Shown piece after piece: positions 18,813-30,269 of a stretch of 64,000 nucleotides of DNA. The notes beneath the pieces were generated by a model. The model was not told the origin of the DNA, searched no databases, and was given only the letters and a program-made list of their open reading frames with translations. The DNA comes from Pseudomonas fluorescens (GTDB taxonomy: Bacteria > Pseudomonadota > Gammaproteobacteria > Pseudomonadales > Pseudomonadaceae), in assembly GCF_902497775.2 (NCBI RefSeq), contig NZ_OZ024668.1:124001-188000 (forward strand), read 5' to 3'. The number at the start of each line of letters is the position of its first letter. Positions within the stretch are counted from its first letter, which is position 1. The translations under genes were made by a program, and so were the position numbers.

Positions 18813-18832
18813 ACCCTGGCTTGCCCCACGAT
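18787..18832. repeat. REP-like inverted repeat overlapping a stop codon, convergent terminator
   Basis: Arms at 18787-18803 and 18816-18832 share the REP core GGGGCAAGCC and its complement, with one mismatch in the arms. It covers the end of the LD-carboxypeptidase frame (stop at 18810) and the gap to the convergent transglycosylase, where it probably works as a bidirectional mRNA end. Confidence 0.7.
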
Positions 18833-18838
18833 CGGGGT

Positions 18839-20155
18839 TTAACGCTGACGCAAGCTATCGAGCAGCTTGTGCGTCGGATACCCATCGGCAGGCCAGCCCA
18901 GCGCCTGCTGGGCACTACGAATGGCCTTGCGGGTGTTGGCGCCGATGATCCCGTCGGCGGCGCCGGCGTCGTAGCTGCGGGCACTGAGCAGAGTCTGCAG
19001 CTCGACGCGCTCGCTGCGGCTCAGCGGCAGGTCATCCTTGGGCCATGACCCGGCAATATAGCCTGAGCCATCGAAGCGCTGGCCGAGCAGGCCGACGGCC
19101 ATGGCGTAGGACGACGAGTTGTTGTACTTGAGGATCGCGCGGAAGTTGTCCAGCACCAGGAAGGCCGGGCCGCGATAACCCGCAGGCAGCAACAGGGCAG
19201 CGGACAGCTGCTCGCTACCGGCAGGCAGACGCACTCCGGCAGGCAGCTTCAGGCCCAACTGCATCCACTCGGACACCGTCTTGCGCTGGCTGCCATCGGC
19301 CAGCCAGTAATCGAAGCCAGGCGCCAGTTGCACTTCAAAGCCCCAAGGCTCGCCGCGTTTCCAGCCGGAGCTTTGCAGGTAATGAGCGGTCGACGCCAGG
19401 GCGTCAGCCGAGCTGGTCCAGATATCCCGACGGCCATCGCCATCGAAGTCCACGGCATGGGTGTTGTAAGTGGTGGGGATGAACTGGGTCTGGCCCATGG
19501 CCCCGGCCCAGGAGCCTTTCATGGCGTCGGGCTGGATATCACCGTTTTGCAGGATCTGCAGCGCCGCGATCAGCTGCGCTTGGGCAAACGCCGGACGGCG
19601 GCCTTCGTAGGCCAGGGTGGCCAGGGAGCGGATCACCGATTTGTTGCCCTGGAACTGGCCAAAGTTGCTTTCCATACCCCACACCGAAACCAGCACATTG
19701 CGGTCGACGCCGTAGCGTTGTTCGATCTGGCTCAGCAACTCTGCATGTTTTTCCAGCAGGCCCTTGCCGTTGCGTACACGCAGCGGCGAGAGGGCGCCAT
19801 CAAGGTATTCCCATACCGGCCGGGTGAATTCCGGCTGGCTGCGATCAGCCTTGATTACATCCATGTCGGGCGTGACGCCGAGGAATGCGCGGTCGAAGGT
19901 GCCGGCATTGATGCCCGCTTGCAGGGCTTGCTGACGGAAGCCCGCCTGCCATTGGGCGAAGGTTTGCAGCGGCTGGATTTCGCTGCTGGTGTCGACGGCG
20001 GGGGTGGGCAGGGTGACTACCGGAGCCGGCTGGGCAGGGGCCAGCGGCAGCGCATCGGCGGCGGTGGGTTTTTCCGCGCAGGCGACAAGCAGGATGAGGC
20101 TGGAGGCGGCAATCAGCTGGCGAGGTTGCCAGCGACGGGAAAGACAAAGGGGCAT
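18839..20155 (-). CDS. Lytic murein transglycosylase with peptidoglycan-binding domain (SltB3-like)
   Basis: A 438-residue lipoprotein-type transglycosylase. The ATG at 20155 gives a good signal with lipobox LLVAC (Cys26); an upstream in-frame start at 20197 is less likely. The MltB-like catalytic domain spans about 65-360, with the catalytic glutamate near residue 162 in SVWGMESNFGQFQGNKS and the groove KGSWAGAMGQTQFIPTTY. The last 60 residues form a PG_binding_1 domain (LQTLLSARSYDAGAADGIIGANTRKAI). P. aeruginosa has a protein of this build, SltB3, near holA. It is convergent with the LD-carboxypeptidase, so two cell-wall degrading enzymes adjoin. Confidence 0.9.
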   Translation of the reverse strand: MPLCLSRRWQPRQLIAASSLILLVACAEKPTAADALPLAPAQPAPVVTLPTPAVDTSSEIQPLQTFAQWQAGFRQQALQAGINAGTFDRAFLGVTPDMDVIKADRSQPEFTRPVWEYLDGALSPLRVRNGKGLLEKHAELLSQIEQRYGVDRNVLVSVWGMESNFGQFQGNKSVIRSLATLAYEGRRPAFAQAQLIAALQILQNGDIQPDAMKGSWAGAMGQTQFIPTTYNTHAVDFDGDGRRDIWTSSADALASTAHYLQSSGWKRGEPWGFEVQLAPGFDYWLADGSQRKTVSEWMQLGLKLPAGVRLPAGSEQLSAALLLPAGYRGPAFLVLDNFRAILKYNNSSSYAMAVGLLGQRFDGSGYIAGSWPKDDLPLSRSERVELQTLLSARSYDAGAADGIIGANTRKAIRSAQQALGWPADGYPTHKLLDSLRQR

Positions 20156-20216
20156 GCACAGGTCCAGGTATTTCAGGTCAGGTGCCGACCATACCATGCC
20201 TGCCGGATTCTTGCCT

Positions 20217-20381
20217 TTATGCGGCTAAAAAGTAAGAAGCCTCCCAATCTCTCGATTGGAAGGCTTCGCGGCGGTAGCTGCCTTTGCCTTTGCCGGCGGG
20301 TTCCTGGCGGCTGCGGAACAAAGGCTGGGCGACGATGGATTTGGCCTTGTTGGGCCCGGGCTTGGCGGGTTTTTTGCTCAT
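20217..20381 (-). CDS. arfA: Alternative ribosome-rescue factor ArfA
   Basis: A 54-residue basic protein. The segment PLFRSRQEPAGKGKGSYRREAF matches the ArfA core PLFRxRxExxxKGKGSYxR, which inserts in the empty mRNA channel of stalled ribosomes and recruits RF2. The ATG at 20381 follows AGGA by nine bases. An intrinsic terminator (20225-20267) lies inside the frame, upstream of the TAA at 20217, so most transcripts should lack a stop codon. In E. coli and other proteobacteria this makes ArfA itself a trans-translation substrate, so it accumulates only when tmRNA fails. It lies beyond holA on the same strand, separated by a REP pair. Confidence 0.88.
   Translation of the reverse strand: MSKKPAKPGPNKAKSIVAQPLFRSRQEPAGKGKGSYRREAFQSRDWEASYFLAA
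20225..20267 (-). terminator. Intrinsic terminator inside the arfA reading frame
   Basis: On the minus strand the arms are 20267-20254 and 20249-20236, a 14-bp stem with one G-U pair and a four-base loop, followed by TTACTTTTT (20235-20227). The arfA stop codon is about eight bases further on, so termination here yields a non-stop mRNA. Confidence 0.85.
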
Positions 20382-20430
20382 GACAGGGAGTCCTGCTAGG
20401 TGGGTGTGCGCGCAATATAGGCGTGAAGCT

Positions 20431-20488
20431 ATCGCGGGGCAAGCCCACTCCCACACGACCTGTGTAGGAGCGGGCTTGCCCCGCGATT
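20431..20488. repeat. REP pair between holA and arfA
   Basis: Two inverted copies of the Pseudomonas REP core, ATCGCGGGGCAAGCCC at 20431-20446 and GGGCTTGCCCCGCGAT at 20472-20487, with a 25-base centre. It begins five bases past the holA stop and could stabilise or end that mRNA. Confidence 0.85.
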
Positions 20489-20492
20489 AATT

Positions 20493-21530
20493 TCACTCCG
20501 CCGGCAACGCCAGACGCTGCCCCGCCATCAACAACGACAAACGCGCCAGGCTGGTCCAAGGCGAACCCTGGGCCTGCCCCTTGATCTGTGCGTCGATGCG
20601 CTGGGCATCCTGCAGCAACTGGCTCCAGCGCTGCGCCGAGTGGCGTTGCAGGGCCTTGCTCATCAACGGTTTGCGCTTGTCCCAGACCGGCGGCCGGGCC
20701 TGGCTGAACGCCTTGTCCAGCGGCACGCCCTGGCTGAACTGCTGGGCCAGCCCGGCCAGCAGGCGCAGCTCCCGGGCTAGGGCCCAGAGGATCACCGGCG
20801 GCTCGACACCTTCGCCACGCAAGCCTTCAAGCATGCGCAAGGCATGGGCTGCCTCGCCGTTAAGAATCGCATCTACCAGGCCGAAGACATCGAAGCGGGC
20901 GCTGTCGGCTACTGCCGCCTGCACCGTTTCGACGGTGATCTGATTGCCCTCGGCCAATAGCTTGAGCTTTTCGATCTCCTGGGCTGCTGCCAGCAGGTTG
21001 CCTTCAACCCGTGCGGCAATCAGGTCAACGGCGTCGCGCTGCGCGCTCAACCCGGCCTGGGACAGACGCTGGCTGATCCATTGCGGCAGTTGCTGGCTGT
21101 CCACCGGCCAGATCTGTACGAACTGGACGTGCTGGCCTTCGACTAGCGCCTTGCCCCACTTGGTTTTCTGCGCACTGCCATCGAGCTTGGGCAGGCTGAT
21201 CAGCAGCAGGGTGTCTTCGGCGGGATTGGAGCAGTATTCGATGAGTGCGGCGGCGCCCTTGTCACCCGGCTTGCCGGAAGGCAGGCGCAGCTCGAGCAGG
21301 CGCCTTTGGGCGAACAGCGACAGGCTGGCGCCGGCCTGGAGCAGGGTGCCCCAGTCGAAGTTGGCGTCGGCGCTGAACACCTGGCGTTCATCGAAACCTT
21401 GCTGGCGCGCCGCAGTGCGTACGGCATCGGCAGCTTCCTGGCACAGCAGCGGATCATCGCCACTGATCACGTAGACCGGCGCGAGGCTGCCTTGCAGGTG
21501 TTTATTGAGCTGGGCGGGAGTGAGTTTCAT
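20493..21530 (-). CDS. holA: DNA polymerase III delta subunit
   Basis: A 345-residue clamp-loader subunit that opens the beta sliding clamp. N-terminal AAA+-like region with VYVISGDDPLLCQEAADAVR (the residual nucleotide-fold part), beta-binding residues around SLFAQRRLLELRL, and the helical lid and collar domains; length is normal. It lacks a Walker A motif, as expected for delta. It is the third gene of leuS-lptE-holA and lies 36 bases after lptE. Confidence 0.95.
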   Translation of the reverse strand: MKLTPAQLNKHLQGSLAPVYVISGDDPLLCQEAADAVRTAARQQGFDERQVFSADANFDWGTLLQAGASLSLFAQRRLLELRLPSGKPGDKGAAALIEYCSNPAEDTLLLISLPKLDGSAQKTKWGKALVEGQHVQFVQIWPVDSQQLPQWISQRLSQAGLSAQRDAVDLIAARVEGNLLAAAQEIEKLKLLAEGNQITVETVQAAVADSARFDVFGLVDAILNGEAAHALRMLEGLRGEGVEPPVILWALARELRLLAGLAQQFSQGVPLDKAFSQARPPVWDKRKPLMSKALQRHSAQRWSQLLQDAQRIDAQIKGQAQGSPWTSLARLSLLMAGQRLALPAE

Positions 21531-21566
21531 GATGGCAGACGGGGCACCGCAGTGCCCCGTTCATTC

Positions 21567-22175
21567 TCAGTTGACCGGCAGTTGCAGCGGCGACTGCTGA
21601 GGCGTTTCGTCCTGGGCGCGGCGGGCCGCTTCGAGGGCGTCGGCTTCGGCCTTGGCGCGCTCGTCAGCCTTTTGCTGCAGGCTGTCAAGCTGGCCTGGGG
21701 TCAGCAGCTGCAGGCGCACCAGCATGTTCTGCACCAGGTCGCGGCGCATTTCTACGCGGGTCTGGGTAGCTTCCTGCTGCGAGCCGGTGATGTTGTTGCC
21801 GTCATGCACGTAGATCTTGCGCACTTCCAGCTTGTCGTTTAGCAGATTGGTGTCGTTGTGGCCTTCGATGCTGTAGCTCAGTACCGTGGTCAGCTCGTAT
21901 TCGGCCGAACGTCCCGAGCCGCCGGCATAGGTTGCGGCGCGCTGGGTTTCTTGCTCGTTGGTCAGCACCAGCTTGTAAGGCGCGCCTGCGTAGACTTTAA
22001 CGCCACTGCTCTGCAGGGCCTGACGCAGCTGGGTCACGGTTTCGCCGTAGGCGTTACGTGCGCTCAGGTCCAGTTCCTTGATCGCAAGTTCGGTGTTGCC
22101 GGTACCGCGCAGCTGGAAACCACAGGCACTGAGCATCACGGCCAGGCCCATTACCAGCAGATTGCGTTTGATCAT
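21567..22175 (-). CDS. lptE: LPS assembly lipoprotein LptE
   Basis: A 202-residue outer-membrane lipoprotein (lipobox MLSAC, Cys18) that plugs the LptD barrel and helps insert LPS at the cell surface. It begins with the typical CGFQLRGTGN. The C-terminus carries a long charged helix (LDSLQQKADERAKAEADALEAARRAQDE) seen in Pseudomonas versions but absent from the E. coli protein. A GGGAG site precedes the ATG. It lies 64 bases after leuS. Confidence 0.94.
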   Translation of the reverse strand: MIKRNLLVMGLAVMLSACGFQLRGTGNTELAIKELDLSARNAYGETVTQLRQALQSSGVKVYAGAPYKLVLTNEQETQRAATYAGGSGRSAEYELTTVLSYSIEGHNDTNLLNDKLEVRKIYVHDGNNITGSQQEATQTRVEMRRDLVQNMLVRLQLLTPGQLDSLQQKADERAKAEADALEAARRAQDETPQQSPLQLPVN

Positions 22176-22239
22176 GTTGTAGCTCCCTTGTGGGCCGATT
22201 CTGTGCGCCGGCCCGCGCTGCGGCGGGCCGGCGTTCCTG

Positions 22240-25401
<3,162 letters not shown>

Positions 25402-25458
25402 CCGTTCGGGTTTTATCGGCGCAAGGCGGAGTGCGCCACAAGTGTAAAAAACTTCCCT

Positions 25459-25493
25459 GATCGGCACCTGACTATTGTTGCCAGGTGCCGATC
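25459..25493 (+). other. Long perfect hairpin between two plus-strand genes
   Basis: Twelve-base perfect arms GATCGGCACCTG (25459-25470) and CAGGTGCCGATC (25482-25493). On the plus strand it is followed by CTCTTAG, not a T run; on the minus strand a T6 run lies eight bases after it. It ends 20 bases before the YdcF gene ribosome site. Terminator or leader structure. Confidence 0.6.
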
Positions 25494-25526
25494 CTCTTAG
25501 GCTGCGCACCTCCAAGGAGGTGTCCC

Positions 25527-26288
25527 GTGCCGATTCGCTATCTCATCAAACAAATGATCATGCCGCCTGGCGTGTTGTTCCTGTTGCTTATTGTTGCCTG
25601 GTGGCTACGCAAATCCTGGCCACGCCTGTCGGCCCTGTGCTTTGTCCTGGGCCTGGGTGGGCTGTGGCTGATGAGCCTGCCGATCGTGGTGGAGCAAGCC
25701 GCCCGGCAACTGGAAAGCGAGCCGGCGCTGGCCACCCGCCAATGGGCCGGGCTGGCTGCGCATGCCGATGCCATTGTCATCCTCGGCGCCGGCCGCGAAC
25801 GCGGTGATCCGGCCTGGGATGCGCAGGACCAGCCCACGGGCGTGGCCATGGAGCGTATGCGTTACGCGGCGCAGTTGGCCAAGGCCTCGGGTTTGCCGGT
25901 GCTGACCAGCGGCGGCTTGCACTACGGTACCCCGCCCAGCGAAGCGCAGCTGATGGCCGACTCCCTGCAACGTGATCTGGGTGTGAGCGTGCGCTGGAAA
26001 GAAGAGCGCAGCCGCACCACCTGGGAGAACGCCCAGATGAGTGCCGAGCTGTTGCAGCCCTTGGGGATCAAACGCGTCGTGGTGGTCACCCAGGCCTGGC
26101 ACATGCAGCGTTCACGCTGGAGCTTCGAGCAGGCCGGTTTTACCGTAGTGCCGGCGCCGGTGGGCTTTCTCGGCCGCGACCATGCCCGGCCATTCGGCGG
26201 CTGGCTGCCGGAAGGCAAGTCGCTGTGGCAGAGCGGCCAACTGCTCAATGAGGCAGTCGGCCTGCTCGGCTACAAGCTGTTCTACTAG
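25527..26288 (+). CDS. YdcF/ElyC family protein (DUF218)
   Basis: A 253-residue inner-membrane protein with two N-terminal hydrophobic helices and a DUF218 domain at about 70-235 (DAIVILGAGRERG, LTSGGLHYG, ERSRTTWENA, VVTQAWHMQRS). This match to ElyC, which affects lipid-carrier use and envelope integrity in E. coli, is by domain only. Translation starts at GTG 25527, placed six bases after a perfect AAGGAGG; the frame continues upstream but without a ribosome site. It is convergent with lnt, overlapping it by four bases. Confidence 0.9.
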   Translation: MPIRYLIKQMIMPPGVLFLLLIVAWWLRKSWPRLSALCFVLGLGGLWLMSLPIVVEQAARQLESEPALATRQWAGLAAHADAIVILGAGRERGDPAWDAQDQPTGVAMERMRYAAQLAKASGLPVLTSGGLHYGTPPSEAQLMADSLQRDLGVSVRWKEERSRTTWENAQMSAELLQPLGIKRVVVVTQAWHMQRSRWSFEQAGFTVVPAPVGFLGRDHARPFGGWLPEGKSLWQSGQLLNEAVGLLGYKLFY

Positions 26289-27802
26289 ACGGTCTTGGCG
26301 ATCCGGCTGGCCAGCAGGGCCCAGCCCAGCAGTAGCGCACAGAGGATTACCAGCGGCCAGGAGCGCCATTGCAGGTACGGGGTGAGTTGCTGCATCGGTA
26401 CCACCTCGCCGTAGAGGATGCCGCGCTCGAACTGCGGGATCTGCGCGGTGATCCGCCCGAACGGGTCGATCAGGCCGGTGACACCGTTGTTGGTGGCGCG
26501 GATCATCCAGCGTCCAGCCTCAAGCGCGCGCATCTGCGCCATCTGCAGGTGTTGCAGGGGGCCGATCGAGGTGCCGAACCAGGTGTCGTTGCTGATGGTC
26601 AGGAGGATGTCGCTGCGGGCCGCCAGGCTTGCTGCAAACTCCGGATAGACCACTTCGTAGCAGATGTACGGCGCGATCTGATAGCCCTTAGCCTGCAATA
26701 GCGGCTGGTCAGCCGGTCCGCGGGCAAAGTCCGACATTGGCAGGTCGAAGAAGGCGATCAGGCCGCGGAGCATGTCCTGCAGCGGTACGTACTCGCCGAA
26801 CGGCACCAGTTTCTGCTTCAGGTAAGTGCCGTCGCCCTCACCGGTTACGGTAATGCCGTTGTAATAGCGCCGTTGCTGGTGCACCACTTCGCGCACCGGC
26901 ACCCCGGTGATCAGCGCCGAATTACGCTCGGCGGCGAAGTTGCCCATCATGTCCAGATAACCCTGGGCCTGCTCCTTGAGGATCGGCACAGCGGTTTCCG
27001 GCCACACCAGCAGGTCGACCGGTTTCGAGCTGAAGCTCATGTCGCGGTACAGCGCCAGCTGGGCGTTGACGTGCTCCGGGTTCCACTTCAGTTCTTGTTC
27101 GACATTGCCTTGCAGTGCGGCAACGGTCAGCGGCTTGCCCGCTGGGCTGGTCCAGGCGTGGTTCTTCAGTGCCAGGCCGATTGCCCAGGGCGCCAGCAGC
27201 AGGGTGATGGCCACTGCCAGGAACGACTTGCGCTCGCGAAGGCGCGGCAGGTTGCACAGCAGCGCCGCGCACAGGGCCAGGCAGAACGAAATCAACCACA
27301 TACCGCCCAGCGGCGCCAGGCCCGACAGCGGCCCGTCGAGTTGGCTGTAGCCGGAGTACAGCCAGGGGAAACCGGTAAGAAACCAGCCGCGGAACGCTTC
27401 CTGGCCCACCCACAGGGCGGCGAAGCACAAGGCATCGGCCAGCGGCGCCTCGTTGCGCCGTAACCAGCGCGCCCAGAGCCAGGCGGGCAGGGCGAAGAAC
27501 CAGGCAATGGCGGCAAAGAAAGCCAGCAATAGCCCGGTAGCCAGCAACGGTGTGGCACCGCCATAGGTATTAATGCTGACGTAGATCCAGCTGGTACCGG
27601 CGGCGTACAGGCCAAAGCCGAAACACCAGCCGCGGCCCAGGGCCTGGCGCGGGCTGAGCTCGCGCAGGCCGAGGTAGAACAAGCCGGCCGCGAGCAGTGC
27701 CAGCGGCCAGATGTCGAATGGCGCCAGGGCCAGGGTGGTGATTGCACCGGCCGCCACGGCCAGCAGGTTACCGGGCCAGCCGGGGCGGGTGATCCAGCGC
27801 AT
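26285..27802 (-). CDS. lnt: Apolipoprotein N-acyltransferase
   Basis: A 505-residue inner-membrane enzyme that adds the third acyl chain to lipoproteins. About eight hydrophobic segments surround a nitrilase-like periplasmic domain (about 225-470). The catalytic triad parts are visible: Glu in VWPETAVP, Lys in YLKQKLVPFGEY, and Cys in YICYEVVYPEF. It is the last gene of miaB-phoH-ybeY-corC-lnt and begins eight bases after corC. Many lipoproteins encoded in this window (RlpA, LptE, the MORN peptidase) would be its substrates. Confidence 0.96.
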   Translation of the reverse strand: MRWITRPGWPGNLLAVAAGAITTLALAPFDIWPLALLAAGLFYLGLRELSPRQALGRGWCFGFGLYAAGTSWIYVSINTYGGATPLLATGLLLAFFAAIAWFFALPAWLWARWLRRNEAPLADALCFAALWVGQEAFRGWFLTGFPWLYSGYSQLDGPLSGLAPLGGMWLISFCLALCAALLCNLPRLRERKSFLAVAITLLLAPWAIGLALKNHAWTSPAGKPLTVAALQGNVEQELKWNPEHVNAQLALYRDMSFSSKPVDLLVWPETAVPILKEQAQGYLDMMGNFAAERNSALITGVPVREVVHQQRRYYNGITVTGEGDGTYLKQKLVPFGEYVPLQDMLRGLIAFFDLPMSDFARGPADQPLLQAKGYQIAPYICYEVVYPEFAASLAARSDILLTISNDTWFGTSIGPLQHLQMAQMRALEAGRWMIRATNNGVTGLIDPFGRITAQIPQFERGILYGEVVPMQQLTPYLQWRSWPLVILCALLLGWALLASRIAKTV

Positions 27803-27810
27803 GGTTGTCC

Positions 27811-28650
27811 TTAACGGGTGATAGGGGTCAGACGTAGCAGGTGAATTCGGCGGCTGTCGGCGTTGAGAATGCGGAATCGGTACGGGCCGATCTCGGTGGT
27901 CTCGTTACGCTTGGGCAGATGGCCAAAGGCGCTCATCACCAGGCCGCCAACGGTGTCGAACTCGTCGTCGGAGAACTGGCTGTCGAAGAACTCGTTGAAG
28001 TTCTCGATCGGCGTCAGCGCCTTGATCAGGAAGTCGCCACTGGGCAGCGGCTTGATGTAGCTGTCTTCCTCGACGTCATGCTCGTCTTCGATATCGCCGA
28101 CGATCTGCTCGAGCACGTCTTCAATGGTCACCAGGCCTGCCACGCCGCCGTACTCGTCGATGACGATGGCCATGTGGTTGTGGTTGGCGCGAAATTCGCG
28201 CAGCAGCACGTTCAGGCGCTTGGACTCGGGCACGAAGGTGGCCGGGCGCAGCAGGTCCTTGATGTTGAAGCTGTCGCCATTCTCCTTGAGGATCAGCGGC
28301 AACAGGTCCTTGGCCAGCAGCACGCCGAGCACGTCGTCGTGACTTTCGCCAACGACCGGGTAGCGCGAGTGGGCGGCGTCGATCACCGCCGGCAGGAATT
28401 CACGCGGCGACTGGGTCGCCTTGATGCTCATCATTTGCGAGCGCGGCACCATGATGTCGCGTACCTGCAGGTCAGCGACCTGGATGGCACCCTCGACAAT
28501 GGTCAGCGCCTCGCTGTCGAGCAGCTTGTTCTGATGCGCTTCGCGCAGCAGCTCAAGCAGCTCCTGGCGGTTTTTCGGCTCGTGGGCAAAAGCCTGGGTC
28601 AGTTTGCCCAGCCAGGACTTTTGCCCGTTGCTCGATCGATCTTCGCTCAT
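27811..28650 (-). CDS. corC: HlyC/CorC family CBS-domain protein (YbeX)
   Basis: A 279-residue cytoplasmic protein with two CBS domains (about 65-190: VRDIMVPRSQMMSI and AIVIDEYGGVAGLVTIEDVLEQIVGDIEDE) and a C-terminal CorC/HlyC domain. E. coli YbeX/CorC has been linked to magnesium and cobalt efflux and, through its operon partners, to ribosome maturation. There are no membrane spans, as in the short YbeX form. Located between ybeY and lnt in the standard order. Confidence 0.93.
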   Translation of the reverse strand: MSEDRSSNGQKSWLGKLTQAFAHEPKNRQELLELLREAHQNKLLDSEALTIVEGAIQVADLQVRDIMVPRSQMMSIKATQSPREFLPAVIDAAHSRYPVVGESHDDVLGVLLAKDLLPLILKENGDSFNIKDLLRPATFVPESKRLNVLLREFRANHNHMAIVIDEYGGVAGLVTIEDVLEQIVGDIEDEHDVEEDSYIKPLPSGDFLIKALTPIENFNEFFDSQFSDDEFDTVGGLVMSAFGHLPKRNETTEIGPYRFRILNADSRRIHLLRLTPITR

Positions 28651-28678
28651 GGCGGTTACTCGTGATCCTTTGCAGATA

Positions 28679-29152
28679 TCAGTGTTGAATGTCGTCGTGT
28701 TCGTCGTCAGCGTACGGGTCCGGATGACCCAGTTCAGCTAGCAACGTTCGTTCCAGTGCTTCCATTTCCTCGGCCTCATCGTCCTCGATGTGGTCGTAGC
28801 CCAGCAGGTGCAGGCAACCGTGGATGACCAGATGCGCCCAGTGGGCTTCGAGTGCCTTGCCCTGTTCGGCGGCCTCGCGCTCGACCACGGCGATGCAGAT
28901 CACCAGATCGCCCAGCAGCGGAATGTCGAGCAGCTCGTCAGGCACGTCGGCCGGGAAGGACAGCACGTTGGTGGCGTAGTCTTTGCCCCGCCAGGTGTGA
29001 TTCAGTTCGCAGCCTTCGGCTTCATCGACCAGACGAATGGTCAGTTCCGAGTCGGCCGTGCGCTGGCGCAGTGCCAGCTCGCACCATTGGCGAAACTGCG
29101 CTTCGGTCGGGTGGTTCGCATCGCTTGCCAGTTGCAGATCGAGCTCAAGCAT
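28679..29152 (-). CDS. ybeY: Endoribonuclease / rRNA maturation factor YbeY
   Basis: A 157-residue zinc protein required for 16S rRNA 3' end maturation and ribosome quality control. The zinc motif [11 protein letters not shown] (H-x3-H-x5-H) is intact. The ATG at 29152 is chosen since it starts the normal [10 protein letters not shown]; the open frame further upstream lies inside phoH. The start overlaps the end of phoH by eight bases, so translation is coupled. The acidic C-terminal tail ([13 protein letters not shown]) is an unremarkable extension. Confidence 0.95.
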   Translation of the reverse strand: MLELDLQLASDANHPTEAQFRQWCELALRQRTADSELTIRLVDEAEGCELNHTWRGKDYATNVLSFPADVPDELLDIPLLGDLVICIAVVEREAAEQGKALEAHWAHLVIHGCLHLLGYDHIEDDEAEEMEALERTLLAELGHPDPYADDEHDDIQH

Positions 29153-30146
29153 CGCGATGTTTGCCTTCGGTCGGGTTCTGCTGCTGGCTCTCGAAGCGCT
29201 CGTAAGCCTCGACAATGCGCTGTACCAAAGGGTGGCGAACCACGTCCTTGGGCTGGAAGTGCGTGAAGCTGATGCCCGGCACGCCCTTGAGCACCTCGAT
29301 GACATGGGCCAGGCCCGACTTGGTGCCTCGCGGCAGGTCGACCTGGGTGATGTCACCGGTGATCACGGCGGTGGAGCCGAAACCGATACGGGTGAGGAAC
29401 ATCTTCATCTGCTCGACCGTGGTGTTCTGGCTTTCGTCGAGGATGATGAAGCTGTTGTTCAGGGTGCGGCCGCGCATGTAGGCCAACGGGGCAATCTCGA
29501 TCACCTGGCGCTCGATCAGCTTGGCCACGTGTTCGAAGCCGAGCATCTCGTACAGCGCGTCATACAGCGGGCGCAGGTACGGGTCGATCTTCTGCGCCAG
29601 GTCACCGGGCAGGAAGCCGAGCTTCTCGCCCGCCTCAACTGCCGGGCGTACCAGCAGGATGCGCCGTACCTGTTCACGCTCCAGGGCGTCAACCGCGCAG
29701 GCCACGGCCAGGTACGTCTTGCCAGTACCGGCCGGGCCGATGCCGAAGTTGATGTCGTTGCCGAGGATTTCCTTCACATAGCGCTGCTGGTTCAGCCCGC
29801 GTGGACGAATCATGCCCTTGCGTGTGCGCAGGGAAACACTGACTTCGTTGACGGCCGGGTTTTCCAGCTCCTCGACGGCCGATTCCTGCAGGTACAGGTG
29901 GACCATTTCCGGCGACAGCTCGGTGGCCTGGGCCTCGCGATAGAGGCGGCGCAGCAGTTGCTCGGCAGAGGAGGTGTGTTTGGGTTCGCCGATCAGTTCG
30001 AACTGATTGCCGCGGTTGCGGATTTCGATGGCCAGGCGCTGTTCGATCAGGCGCAGATGCTCGTCGAATTGCCCGCACAGGTTGGCGAAGCGATGGGCCT
30101 CGAAGGGCTCGAGGATGAAACGATGTGGTTCGATAGGTGCGTTCAA
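29145..30146 (-). CDS. ybeZ: PhoH-like ATPase (YbeZ)
   Basis: A 333-residue P-loop protein. Walker A is [11 protein letters not shown] and Walker B is FIILDESQN; the N-terminal 100 residues are the KH-like part of the family. YbeZ binds YbeY and acts with it in RNA processing. Translation appears to start at TTG 30146 ([10 protein letters not shown]), since no ATG is available in the conserved N-terminus; its ribosome site is poor, which may keep expression low relative to ybeY. Confidence 0.92.
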   Translation of the reverse strand: MNAPIEPHRFILEPFEAHRFANLCGQFDEHLRLIEQRLAIEIRNRGNQFELIGEPKHTSSAEQLLRRLYREAQATELSPEMVHLYLQESAVEELENPAVNEVSVSLRTRKGMIRPRGLNQQRYVKEILGNDINFGIGPAGTGKTYLAVACAVDALEREQVRRILLVRPAVEAGEKLGFLPGDLAQKIDPYLRPLYDALYEMLGFEHVAKLIERQVIEIAPLAYMRGRTLNNSFIILDESQNTTVEQMKMFLTRIGFGSTAVITGDITQVDLPRGTKSGLAHVIEVLKGVPGISFTHFQPKDVVRHPLVQRIVEAYERFESQQQNPTEGKHRDA

Positions 30147-30237
30147 GGTCGTTTTTCAGCCGCCCAACGGCAAAGGATATGGTCTCAAGGATAACCCTAG
30201 CCGCTGCAGGGCGAAAGCGCTGAAACGATCAAGGGTC

Positions 30238-30261
30238 GCCGGGCCTGTAACAAGGCCCGGC
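30238..30261 (-). terminator. Hairpin between miaB and phoH
   Basis: Perfect nine-base arms GCCGGGCCT and AGGCCCGGC around a six-base loop, nine bases after the miaB stop on the minus strand. No T run follows, so it may only weaken read-through into phoH. Confidence 0.5.
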
Positions 30262-30269
30262 AGGACAGG

